A stretch of DNA of 64,000 bases from Amoeboaphelidium protococcarum (taxonomy: Eukaryota > Aphelidiomycota > Aphelidea): the NCBI GenBank assembly GCA_023515745.1, contig JALECJ010000256.1, positions 1,426,001 through 1,490,000 of the forward strand, in the 5' to 3' direction. Both the position numbers and the translations under genes were made by a program. The notes below the pieces were generated by a model. It had not been told where the DNA came from, did not search any database, and worked only from the letters and a program-made list of their open reading frames with translations. Numbering within the stretch: the first letter of the stretch is position 1; each line of letters begins with the position of its first letter. Positions 51,976-64,000 of this stretch are shown piece after piece.

Positions 51976-53496
51976 TCAATTCATAGAGTCTTAGTCAGAA
52001 GTGAGCTTGTCACTAGATGATGAACTCTGCATTGCACCAGACGGGGCAGAAGCTTTCTGAGGAGACATTCGTTTCCGGGAGTGGATAGACGTATTATCTT
52101 CTTGGTCTTTCGCAACTTTCTGCTTCAACTTCTCCATTTTGATCTCCAGTGGCCGTTCCTTCTCGTAATAGGGAATCTGTGCCGACACCTGATTTTCATG
52201 ATCAGTCTAACTTCCTTACACGGCCATCTCAATATAGTCGTACGCTTTTTCACCCAGCTCAGCCTTATCAGTTTCTTCGATTTCGCGATCAATACTCAAA
52301 CGCAATTTCATATATGGCAAATGGTTCATTATAAAACAAATCAAATAAGTTATACAGAATGACCAGAAAAATCCCACCAGCGTTCCGACAATCTGGTATC
52401 CCATTAACACAAAATTACCATCAATCCAACCACCATCGCTCTCTATACCATCAAGTGCTACAATCTTCTTGCTAGCAAAGAACGCCGTCAATGTATTTCC
52501 AACTATTCCGCCCACACCGTGAACTCCAAATACGTCTAGTGCGTCATCAAAGTGGAATGATCTCTTGAATGTGAGGAACATATTACATGCAGACGCGCCG
52601 CAAATTCCAAAGATCAACGATGACCACACAGGAATGTATCCACAGGCAGGAGTAACTGATACAAGACCACTGACCATACCACTACAAAAGGCGAAGGCGG
52701 AGAATTTCTGCTAATGTCTATAATCAAGCAACACCCAAGTCAAACCACCTGAACAAGCAGCCAGATTGGTATTAACAAAAGCCAGAGAGGCGCGACTATT
52801 AACGGCAAGCTCAGATCCACCGTTGAATCCAAACCATCCAAAGTACAGGAATACTGTGCCCAAAAACACTGACGATAAGTTGTGTGGTTTGAAATGTTCA
52901 GCACCACCAAATCCGTGCCGTTGCTTGAGAGACAGACTCATTGCCAAACCAGCAGCACCTGACGCAATATGCACAGGAGTGCCACCAGCGAAATCTAAAC
53001 TTCCCATCTTATGCAGCCATCCATTAGGCGCCCAGGTCCAGTATGCAATGATATCATACACCAATGTTGACCAGATGAAGAGAAAAAATATCGTGGGAAA
53101 GATGCGCAATCTCTCAGCCGCTGCACCTAAGGCAAGACATGGAGTAATGGCAGCAAACATCCCCTGAAATGCCATAAACACCGGCAATGGAATATTTGGA
53201 GCAGAAGGATAAACTGTATCTGCGGAATCGAATACTCCCATCAGGAATGCATGTTTCATATTTCCGATAAAGGGCCCACCATCAGGAGAGAATGCAATAC
53301 TAAAACCCCACATGAACCATTAGATGCTAATAACAGCCAGACTGAGCACGGAGAGGAAGAGCAGGGAAAGAGCATTTTTATGTCTTGCCAATCCAGAGTA
53401 GAAATATCCCACGCCGGGGATCATCAACATGACCAAAGCTGTTGAAACCATCACCCAAGCTGTATCACCACTGTTGATCTACGAAGTGGATGACAT
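51976..53496 (-). CDS. AMT: ammonium transporter (AMT/MEP family)
   Basis: A 506-residue polytopic protein with about 11 membrane segments. Family signatures: [27 protein letters not shown] at the start, [14 protein letters not shown] with the first pore His (about residue 173), and [14 protein letters not shown] with the second pore His (about 327). [14 protein letters not shown] is also present. It conducts ammonium across the plasma membrane; fungal members also act as nutrient sensors. The cytosolic C-terminal tail is charged and Ser-rich, ending QDSMN. Start ATG 53496; stop TGA 51978-51976. Confidence 0.97.
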
Positions 53497-53882
53497 CTTT
53501 ACGATTGTATTTGAATGTCAAAGTTAAATAGTGGGCAGCGAGATTTGTAATCTTATATTTAGTTGATGTAATAAAAGGTTGACAATTGATCTACCTTCAA
53601 TGTTTATCACAGCAAGAAGAGATAAAGATAGCTTTGTTGTTCCATGGAAGCTTAATCGATCAACAAACGAATAAAAGCGTGAAAATTCCTCGCCGAAAGT
53701 GGCTGAAACGGTGATCGGTCACACATGGATCGTCGAAGAAAAGCTTAAAATAACCCATGGCAAAACTCATTGAAGTAGTTCAGGCATTAAAGGGCAATAT
53801 AAAGAATGTAGGAATATAATGTAAATGGCTCGGGTAATACAGTACTAAAATTATTCGATTTATTTAAGTCTAATCGTCCCAC
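53497..53882. other. intergenic
   Basis: 386 bp between two minus-strand genes, holding the AMT promoter and the MetRS 3' flank. No recognisable element. Confidence 0.35.
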
Positions 53883-56129
53883 TCAATTCTTAGAAGCGGC
53901 TTAAGACTTCTCTGATTTCTACTTGGCTTACTTTTAATCCTTTCCTTTAGCTTTAGACTTTGCAGCACCTTCACCGGAAGCATAATTACTACTACTGTCA
54001 ACACCACCAAACTTTTACTGCAGCTATTTAATCAATGCATCATCAACGCGCTTAAACAATGGGAACGGTGTACCGATACGGTGTCCGGCCAAAAGATTAA
54101 ACTCAAAACTGATTGGGATCATTATGCAAGTTGCATTGAGTTGCTTCAACAAATCAGCGTTAACGCTTGGCATGAACGGATAGCACAGCATCGCAATCAG
54201 GTATATCAAATTGACCGCAACGTGTAAAGCAGAGTCCGCCTTCTTCTTATCAGTCAGCATCAGCGTATTGTCCAATTTGACTTCCTGTAGAAAGGTGTTG
54301 CCATGATGAGAAATGTCCATAATGCATCGCAATGCCTAACGCTGCTTTGACAACTCCATACATTGATGATACTCTTTCAAGAGAGTGGCTACTCCAGAGA
54401 GAAGCTTATCAAATTCTGCAACACTCAGACAGCCCTTGTCCAGTGAAGGCACAATAGATCCACATTTGGCCTAGATAAATTTTAGCGTGCGATTAACGAA
54501 ATTTCCTAAATTTGCCAAGAGCTCACCATTACTTCTCATTGCCAATTCTGACCAACTGAAAGAGCTATCATTAGTTTCTGGCCTGATGGAAAGCAGATAG
54601 TATCTGAATACACTAATCGGTATGTCCAGACCGATTACATCTGTTCCAAACACACCAACACCTCTGCTCTTACTAAACTTGTCTCCTTCGTAATTCAAAT
54701 ACTCTGTAGTATTAAGGTGATGCAACATAGTCCATGGCTACTTGGTTCCCAAGAGAATACCGGGGAATATGACAGTATGGAAAGGCACATTATCCTTACC
54801 CATAAACTAATACAGTTTCACATCTAAATTCTAATCAGCTGATGATTGCTACCACCATTTCAAGTACTAGTCCGTGTAATTGGCAGTAATACTAATGTAC
54901 CCGATCGGAGCATCAAACCATACATAGAACACTTTACCTTCGTAATCCTTCAATGGCACCGGAGTACCCCATTTCAGATCCCTGGTAATACACCTATTCT
55001 TGAGCGGATCCTTCAACCAGTTCTCGGTAATCTAAATACCATTTACAGTCCACTATCCGCTTTGACTACTCTCGCTGCAAAATTTTTAAATCTAATCCTA
55101 CAATTCAGGCAGCTTCAAGAACAAGTGCTTAGAATCTCTCAGCACAGGAGTAGAATTACAAGTTTTACAGTGAGGATTAATCAGCTCCGTGGCATTTAGC
55201 AATTTACCGCATCCATCGCACTAATCACCACGCGCATCTGCGTATCCACACAGTGGACACTGACCAATAACATAACGATCTGACAGGAATCTGTTATCAT
55301 TATCACAATACAACTGAACCATGGTATCACTCTCGACTTGACTATTGGCGTGTATCTACTTGAAGATATCCTAACTGATGTCAGAGTGCTTCTGCGTAGT
55401 AGTCCTACCAAAATAATCAAAGTCAATCTCGAAAGCGTCATAAACCTGCTTGTGTAGAGCATGGAACTTATCACAAAGCTCCTGGCACGATACTCCCTCT
55501 TCCAACGCTTTGACTTCAGTCGTAGTACCATACTCATCAGTTCCGCAGACATAACACGTATTCCATCCCCTTAATCTGGAATAACGCGCAAACACGTCAG
55601 CAGATAGCACACATCCAATAAGATTACCTAAATGAGGCACGTTGTTCACATACGGCAGAGCACTAGTGATTAAAATATTCTTCTCGCCCGCCACAGGTAG
55701 AACGAGATTCTTCTTAGGATTGTATTCTGGCTGCGCCAACTTTCTCATGGATGAAATATCTGTATGAGCTTTAATGGTCTCGTCTATCGATTTCAGTTAC
55801 ACTTCCGGAACCACCTGCTCTGGCTTGATCAAGATTTCAATCAGCGGATGCTTATACTCTGATCCTGCACCAGATAGCACCAAAGATAACGCCTAAGTTA
55901 GTTAAAAATCGCACGGATCCACGTCCAATAAATTTCGCAGAATAGCCACGTAATCAAACAAAACTATCCCACCTTAATGGAGAACCAAAGTAGGACTAGG
56001 ATACTAAGGCAGTTGCACATTGCCGATCTTGAACGGGCGCTTACTCAAATGAAGAGCAATCAATATGCTCTTGCTTTATCGCAACTACTATTCGGTCGGA
56101 TCAATAGGCAAAATCAATGTATCAAACAT
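53883..56129 (-). CDS. MES1/MARS: cytosolic methionyl-tRNA synthetase
   Basis: A 748-residue class I synthetase. An N-terminal GST-like domain (about 1-120) is followed by the catalytic core: [15 protein letters not shown] with the HIGH-equivalent HLGN (about 163) and zinc knuckles [14 protein letters not shown] and CKTC (about 290-325). The KMSKS-equivalent is KFSKSRG (about 481), and the anticodon-binding helical domain follows. A lysine-rich C-terminal tail (GKDQKQAKQKSEKS) probably aids tRNA or complex binding. Many Gln are UAR. Start ATG 56129 gives MFDTLILP; stop TGA 53885-53883. Confidence 0.97.
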
Positions 56130-56500
56130 GATGCAAGTCAGTTAAATATATGGAGCTTAAGGTAATGAGATTAATCAATTATTCAACTTAAAGAACTATT
56201 GTTATATTGTTGTAATTCTCGGTTGAAGATGGTGCAGAACAAAGAGATTCCAAAAACGGTTTCTTGTCGGAAAAGTTTTCGCGTCGCGCTCTCTTTGTGG
56301 GATTTCCATCTGATCTAAAGAGAAGGAGGAGAACCATATCTTATGCGGCATACAGTAGTCTTGAAGAAGTATAATGCCAAATGCGAAGACAAATAAAAAT
56401 TTAAAACATTTTCTTTATTTACAACTGGTCATCATCATTTATCAATTATTTAACTTCATATATACAATTCCAGCCTGATCAACTCATTGAAGACTTTACT
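56130..56500. other. intergenic
   Basis: 371 bp, the MetRS promoter and the 3' flank of the small 56.5-kb gene. Nothing recognised. Confidence 0.3.
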
Positions 56501-56995
56501 TCAAACAAAGTTGGTGCGGGAAGGAGGAGGACAAGACCACGGTCGTACTTTCTCACCGCGTTGGAGCTCCTCTATCGCTGAATTCAAGCTGGAGTGACGC
56601 GACTGCAAGGACTCAAACAGATCTTGAGAGGAGGAGCCTTGAATGTCCAAGCAGTCGACGCGAGCAAACCAAGGCAACATCTGGTTATCAAATGAGGAGG
56701 ATTCTTCGCTTACAAAGGACTGATAAGATGCCTCGCTATCATCGCTTGCCACGGAGGAGGTTCTACTTCTAGTACCAGACAGCATGTGTGGCAGCTCAGC
56801 AAAGCCTTCATCCAGCTCTGGTGGTGGATGAACGACAATGATGGGGATGATAAGGTTCTTTTTAAAGTCAGACCCAGTGACTTGAAAGTAACGACACTAG
56901 TCTCTTTTAGCAACTTGGGCCTTCTTGGAGCCAAACACGCGCTTGACAAACTTGGAGACACGTTTCAACACAGACCTTATACGTTTTGCAATCAT
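56501..56995 (-). CDS. small unknown protein with basic amphipathic N-terminus (paralogue 1)
   Basis: 164 residues, starting MIAKRIRSVLKRVSKFVKRV, a basic amphipathic helix that could target membranes or mitochondria. Next come VTGSDFKKNLIIP, a Ser-rich middle (SGTRSRTSSVASDDSEASYQ) and an ending PPPSRTNFV. Stop TGA 56503-56501. The N-terminal RVSKFVKRVFG and a 30-bp DNA word (56930-56959) recur in the gene at 57.3-58.1 kb, so the two are related. Function unknown. Confidence 0.65.
56930..56959. repeat. 30-bp exact repeat shared with 58054-58083
   Basis: Direct repeat, identical at all 30 positions by eye, coding the SKFVKRVFG part of the two related small proteins on the minus strand. Confidence 0.85.
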
Positions 56996-57347
56996 TTTTT
57001 GTTGGTAATGCTTTTTATTGACAGATTGCTTCGGGCGGATGTTTAGACTAGATTCCAAATCGGGGCAACTTTTTTAGATCTTGCACATTAATTACAGTCG
57101 TTGTATTATTGATTTTACTATCAACCCGTGGTATGGCCAAGAAATACAAGGTACACTTGATGTAGATTCACTCTCATTGATATTGCAAACAGAAACTTCA
57201 ACACATATAAAGGATTCCCGGTGCCAAAAGCCGCAGGATGCAATCCAGTCAGAGCGGTGTAATCTTCGTCTCGAACGTTCCACTGCTATAGATCATTAGA
57301 GACGTTCGCGTACGTTCTGTAATATTTTATGGTGGACTTCTTTGCCA
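56996..57347. other. gap between related small genes
   Basis: 352 bp. A minus-strand frame from about 57354 (MMAKKSTIKYYRTYANVSND, 76 codons, TGA near 57127) is protein-like. It overlaps an alternative 3' exon of the upstream gene, so I do not call it separately. Confidence 0.35.
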
Positions 57348-58119
57348 TCATGGATGCCTAAAACATTCCATTACCATGGTACCTTCCAACCAATTATACA
57401 TTCCTCTGGGCAGCATAATACTCTAGTCTTCACTCCACTCCAGGCGTGCTTCAACAAGTTCATTTGCCAATGTGGCCGCCAAGCCAAAGTCCAGCTAAAT
57501 CTTATTCTCTCCTGCATTGCTGGATTTACCAAAGAGACAGACCAACGCGCGACCAGAATCACCACCAGCACATGTAGCCTTGTCATATACGAGTTAATCA
57601 GGACCGGTGTGTCCATTAGTATTGATGGCCGGATCCAGAGTGAACTGCGCGAGCTCTCCATCAGGTACGTTCTCCTTGTCTATAGTTGATTTTCTTTTCC
57701 TATTGTAGACAGCGTAGCAAACTGTGCATAGCTATGGTTCTGATGTCCTAAACACGTCCACATCTCTTGAGCAATGCTGACATGTGACGAAACTAGATTC
57801 CGCCAATAGCTAATCACGTTGATATACCGGGCAATATACGGGCCGGAAGTCTGTTCTCACGAAGGATTGGTAGTAACCTTCACTGTCGTCGCCAGTACGA
57901 GTATATTTCACCATAGAGAAGATTTCCATTGTCTAAATTCAAAAGCATTTCTTAAACTCTTAACTCATAATTGTCGATATGACTTAAATTAGCGGGTCTG
58001 AAATAAAATCCGTCAATACTTACGAGCCAAGCAGTCTTCCCTTCTTACATTGTGCCAAACACGCGCTTGACAAACTTGGAGACGCGCTTAACATCAAACC
58101 TGATATTACATACGAACAT
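57348..58119 (-). CDS. unknown Cys-rich protein (paralogue 2), two-exon model
   Basis: Exon 1 (58119-58024) codes MFVCNIRFDVKRVSKFVKRV and ends at GTAAGT. After a 91-nt intron (58023-57933, ending GAATTTAG) exon 2 (57932-57348) continues TMEIFSMVKYTRTGDD. Features: a four-Cys knuckle (VTCQHCSRDVDVF...LCTVCYAVY) and a basic RKRKS, then CAGGDSGRALVC and a C-terminal helical part. Alternative readings: start at ATG 57929, and a 25-nt intron near 57360-57385 that would give a different C-terminus ending in EVHHKILQNVRERLQ. It shares N-terminal sequence with the 56.5-kb gene. The GGDSG motif is not accompanied by other protease motifs. Function unknown. Confidence 0.5.
58054..58083. repeat. 30-bp exact repeat shared with 56930-56959
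   Basis: Second copy of the direct repeat, in exon 1 of paralogue 2. Confidence 0.85.
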
Positions 58120-58656
58120 GACGTTGGTTATGCTTTTGCAGATTATTTGCTCTGGAGCAGATAGTTATATAAACTTAGTGACTTTTCAGGTTGACGCTTT
58201 TATTGGAAGGTGTATTCCATTGTTCAGAAGCATATCAATCTCAAACCACAATATTTTCAGCTTAAGCTAACTCCAAATGTTCTCAGCTTAAATGTTTCAT
58301 TTCCCACCTCCAGCAATCGCCACTCAACAAAAGCTCCTCCATGTCAAATACAAGCTGGAATCTCCAAATAGGATAGCCAACTTTCCTCAGTGTACTAATA
58401 CACAACAGAGACTAGTATAATCTGCCAGTTTTAACTCTTTGTAACAACACAGCAACAATAATTCAACTACACCTTATACGCCAAAGATTCATGTATAAAC
58501 AGAGCTGTATTCTGTTCTTAAACACAGTGCAGCAGCAATCAATAATATTGTTATAACAATTACTACTGTTGACCAAAGTAAAATAGAGAGAGAGGAGATA
58601 AGCGGTCGCACCTATCAAACAACAAAACGCGCAATATTGATGGTATCAATCCAAAG
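58120..58656. other. intergenic
   Basis: 537 bp, promoter side of paralogue 2 and 3' flank of the 58.7-59.3-kb candidate. AT-rich, no gene seen. Confidence 0.3.
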
Positions 58657-59262
58657 TCAAACGAGATGATCAATATGATGGTTGCAAAGGAGGATGATAC
58701 TTGTGCTTCTAATTCGACAACTGAGTGAAAACTTTTTACACTGTCTTAATCTAAGCACCGCCGAACAAAAACAGCCCTTTTGTTGATTCAACCGCGATTT
58801 CAGTCGAGAGAGGAGAGGTAGACACGCAGCATAATGAGGTACAACCATGATATAGATGATGGTGCAAAATATATGTGCACCCGGAGGTGCATACTTTCTG
58901 GTCATTTAAAACAGTCCTTACACAGGTGTTTCGCTGATTTTCTCAGAAAAGTTCCTGATTATAGTGTGTCCCGAAGGACAATAGGCATGGTGTTAATCCA
59001 CTCTTGAATCAAAGGATCGCGTTTAAAGGAGATTACAGGAGACCGTGTCAAAGTTTTCGTTCAATCGTTCGATTTCGTCCATTTTTACCCAAGTTTGAGT
59101 GAGTAGTACCTTTGCAACATCGTCTCGTAGAATATTGTCAAGTTCAAAGATAAATAGCACTTTATATACACTTACTTTATTTCCGCAGAGCTTTTTGATC
59201 TCACTAACGAGTGGTAAATTATCGCGAGGCTTTGATGGATGAGCCAGTGAGTGTTTGAACAT
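58657..59262 (-). CDS. candidate small gene, structure unresolved
   Basis: The minus strand is TGA-free in one frame for 201 codons (MFKHSLAHPSKPRDNLPLVS ... TGA 58659-58657). However, a second frame carries the more protein-like segment RDPLIQEWINTMPIVLRDTL, ending at TGA near 58908. A GTAAGT near 59178 follows KKLCGNK, and TGACAATATTCTACGAG could be its 3' site. The likely truth is two or three short exons that I could not join with confidence. No family recognised. Confidence 0.35.
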
Positions 59263-59515
59263 TAAAAGTCAACTACCTAGAGCTGAAGATTTATTAAATT
59301 GTGGCTTCGAATGGCAAGTGCGTTAATGATTATGAAAGAATTAGAGCATAATAATCCTAGGTGCCAAGTTCCTATCAACAGCTGATGAACCTAAATTAAC
59401 ATTCGCTAGAAACTATATACAAAAACACCCCTCTCAACGAATATATATATAGTCTCAAGATCCAGTATCACACACGCGTAGTATATCGCTATTCCATTGA
59501 AAAGTATACAAACGT

Positions 59516-61210
<1,695 letters not shown>

Positions 61211-61499
61211 GCTGATTTCTAATTAATAGTTTAAACTTAAAGTATTGCGAACTAATGGTGAGAGTAAACGAGATTTAGTTTGGCGAAATCAGTGAACGAT
61301 CGCGCTACGTGCTCTTGAGAGACTGAAAGAGCGAGACAGATGATAGAGTGAGTCATCCATCCACTGATTCGATTTTTCAAACAATGGTTGCGATTAGAAT
61401 ATAAACTGACAGTTTACAGTTTAAACATTCAAATAACTTAAACGTTTATAATATTCATCATCAGCATTTATATATTAAAATAATCGAGTAAAGTAACAA

Positions 61500-64000
61500 T
61501 CACAGTTGAGCAGTAGTGCGAATCTCGGCAATCTCCTGTTGCTTCATGCCCAATAATTCCAAAGCTTCAGGATCGTCCACAGCGGCGGGTTCTCCGTCAA
61601 TGGTGACGCGCGCTATGTAGTCTTCCTTCTCTATAGCACGCTTCACAGCTGGCGGAATATCAGGAATGAGAACTGTGAACAGGCCCTTCAAACCAAAGAC
61701 CAGATGCTCGAAAATCAGCACAAACGCCAACTTACCGACAAGCTGCGCGTAAGAATCCTGTGGGCCCAGCTGAGCCAAATAAGTTTCTTGAAAATTTTAA
61801 CTACTGAAAGCAATCAGTGCAGCATTGGTTAGAACGGCAAAGTAGGATATAAAAGTCAAAATCTTCTCCCAAGAGCCAATATCTTGCGCTCTGAATGGTA
61901 CAGCTCGTCTCTTTGCCACAATGAGCTGATATGCATCTTGTCTAATCTCTACCAAATTATTGAGATATGCAAATAGAGGTGCCAATGGGAAGGCAGTGAT
62001 GAACAAACACATGAATCCAAATTGCAAAGCCATCTCGTTGTACTCAGAATTCAAATCATCAGGCGGAGATAGCATATCCTCTTTCACCCAAGGTGGAACT
62101 CCGTTTACATCCAACTCACCCAAGTCCTGATCATTGATGGCTGCATCAACACCATACGCCAGCACCAGCTTCTCTCTAGCATCTTTCAATTTCTAAGCTT
62201 CCTGACGCTAATAAAGCAACTTCATAATCTTTGGCATAAAGTACTCGGTACCGTGAGCAACCACACGCTTACCTACAAATATGATACCCAACTAAATTGT
62301 CAAATCGGCCAAACAAGAGCTATACGAACACCGATCATTCCAACCAAGCCGGCCCATAACATTGGTACCAGCATGTTCTTGTATCAATCCAATATAAAAA
62401 AGACTAGCGTAGGTATTAACAAAATCAAACAAGAATTGCTTGTAAATCAGACCATCTTCGTAGTCTGTTTAGAATTTGTGGTTCTCCCAGTCATTTAACA
62501 CCACGGCAATCTTTTTATACGCCATGGCTAACACAATCAGCACGACCAGAGAGAAGAGACCACTCGTTACGGGAGCAACCCACAAAAACTCACCAGAGTT
62601 GCTGACTGCAAAATTGATAAAAACTCTGTACACAATAATAGCAGCTACTGAGAGAATAACAATTGCAATACAGACCAAAGATACCAAGAACGATACGACA
62701 ATCTTGGAACGGTACATCCAGGTCGGCTAATGCAATTCATACTTACCTGTAATAGGACTTTTACGAGCACCGATTGGTCTCCACTCTGGGCGAATAAGTT
62801 CAGACTTTTCAAATTTCCAAACATCCCACTTGTACGCCAAGGTGCCCTGATATCTTTTCCAATATTCCAGAAATAGCGTTCCCCACACAGCCATAAACAG
62901 TGAGAATACTGGAGACAACTCATTGTCGAATATTCTCACCAACAGCTGGTCATTGACTGATGCAGAGCTAATCTTGCCAAGACCATAAAAAAACACAATA
63001 AGACCAACAATTGCAGCTGCCAAGACCCAATTCGTGTAATAACCAAGCCATGCAAAATATAGAGCAGTCTTTACTCCCAAATAAGACTTGACCTTATCCA
63101 AAGGCTACTTGGCGAACATTTTCGATACCCATTGAATATTCAGCTGAGCCCGTTCATTCATAGAGCCAGTCTTCTTCTTGAAAGTGCCATCATGCAATGG
63201 ATAAAATGTAGAGAAGACATGAGCATTGGTGAGACGTCTTATACCGACATTTCTGCGCTTCTTATACTTTGCAATCTTGGTATCAATAAGCAGCTGGTAT
63301 GTTAATTCAATCCGCTGACCAGTATTGAAAAAGTCAGTTTAGACATTGTGCTCACCCACCATCTTGACATCACCGCCAACAAACAGGTGCATCTTCTTGA
63401 CTTTAAACGGCGCCACAGGCTGACGCACCTACTCGACTCCAACATTCAATACCATATCAACAAAATTAGAGGCCTGAGTGACAATAGAGTTGTGAGACTT
63501 TTTAACATCAGAATCCTGAATTCCGGTCGATTAATTTAACAGTTCAAAACTCAACTTTGATCTTTCAGCTTCTTCACACAACAAGTAAAATGGAGTAATA
63601 ATCTTGATGTAAACAGCAGTCTTATCAACGTTGTACTCCTCTTCAAGAACCATACCTTTATCCAACAAGGCTTTAATATACTACAATCTAGCTTACTAAA
63701 TCATCTCATCCTTCTCAACAGCCTTTTCTGAGGTATCCTTTCCATCAGAGATATTGTATTTGATAATGAAGTCGTAAAAGCCAGTGCCATTCACAGCTTT
63801 AACAATAGCATCGCCACCTTTACGCTTACAAAATTGTTTAAAAGATGTTTACAAGTCGCTCTTGTCATATTAGGCAAGTACTTCATCAAACAAACGAGCT
63901 TGGTCTTCATCATTGAACATCACAGCACGATTTTTTAACTGCTTTATAATGAGACCATCTCGGCGCACAGTTTAGCAATCCTCATTGTTCGTATTATTAT
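61500..64000 (-). CDS. anoctamin (TMEM16) family membrane protein, N-terminus beyond window
   Basis: Open from the window end to TGA 61502-61500 (about 833 codons). The cytosolic N-terminal part (FYDFIIKYNISDGKD, FSTFYPLHDGTFKKK) leads to the first TMEM16 segments: YFAWLGYYTNWVLAAA and LFMAVWGTLFLEYWKRYQGTLAYKWDV, the typical anoctamin signature. Later segments include YEDGLIYKQFLFDFVNTYASLFYI, ALQFGFMCLFITAFPLAPLFAYLNN (family: F-x-GY-x-TLF-x-AFPLAPL) and a C-terminal helix bundle. Members are Ca-activated lipid scramblases or channels; the fungal Ist2/afTMEM16-type members tether or scramble ER/plasma membrane. About ten membrane segments are visible. Confidence 0.95.

Noticed and set aside
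57360-57600. Trypsin-like protease because of GGDSGRALVC
   Set aside because: No catalytic His or Asp motifs, wrong spacing, and the usual GDSGGP is not matched; a chance resemblance.

Overview
The window is nuclear DNA of a compact-genome eukaryote that uses TAA and TAG as glutamine codons and TGA as its only stop. In the proteasome ATPase Rpt5, eEF3, NLE1, MetRS and phosphoglucomutase, in-frame TAA/TAG codons fall where relatives carry Gln, and every complete gene ends in TGA. Read with the standard code the genes shatter; read with UAR=Gln they run uninterrupted for up to about 1,690 codons. The gene set is fungal in flavour: eEF3, alpha-aminoadipate-type saccharopine dehydrogenase, a DUF3712-like protein, SAM37/metaxin and RFX. 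UAR=Gln plus fungal-lineage genes suggests a lineage near the base of Fungi. I recall such recoding in aphelids (Amoeboaphelidium), but that is inference. Spliceosomal introns are few and small (about 35-90 nt, GTAWGT-like donors, TTAAC/CTAAT-like branch sites).

Layout. 1-7.9 kb: DUF3712-like membrane protein (cut by the window edge), unknown protein, LYS1, RPT5. 7.9-9.7 kb: poorly coding DNA ending in a U2 snRNA gene. 9.7-17.6 kb: SET5/SMYD5-type methyltransferase tail-overlapping LSM6, the NatB subunit NAA25/MDM20, and eEF3. 17.6-22.6 kb: an unresolved stretch, a helical protein, a secreted lectin-like protein, an Alba-like RNase P/MRP-type protein and a multi-Myb protein. 23.0-27.4 kb: one large mobile-element gene joining zinc fingers, a DDE transposase core and a WRN-type 3'-5' exonuclease, interrupted by one TGA. 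27.7-29.2 kb: two tRNA-Glu(UUC) genes in a 150-bp inverted repeat. 29.6-35.5 kb: METTL27-like methyltransferase, SAM37, REEP, NLE1, ribokinase. 35.6-48.3 kb: DOP1, RFX, a secreted hydrolase-like protein, a C2H2 factor. 48.4-64 kb: a mostly minus-strand run of TBCD, AMT ammonium transporter, MetRS, two small related genes, PGM, and an anoctamin cut by the window end.

Most genes are unlinked housekeeping functions: translation (eEF3, MetRS, tRNA-Glu), ribosome assembly (NLE1), RNA processing (LSM6, U2, Alba-like), proteostasis (RPT5, TBCD, NAA25) and membrane biology (DOP1, REEP, anoctamin, SAM37). There is no operon-like logic. Intergenic distances are often only tens to a few hundred bases. 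The most unusual objects are the transposase-exonuclease gene, the recoded stops, the inverted tRNA pair and the RFX gene that carries RFX-type X-boxes in its own upstream region.
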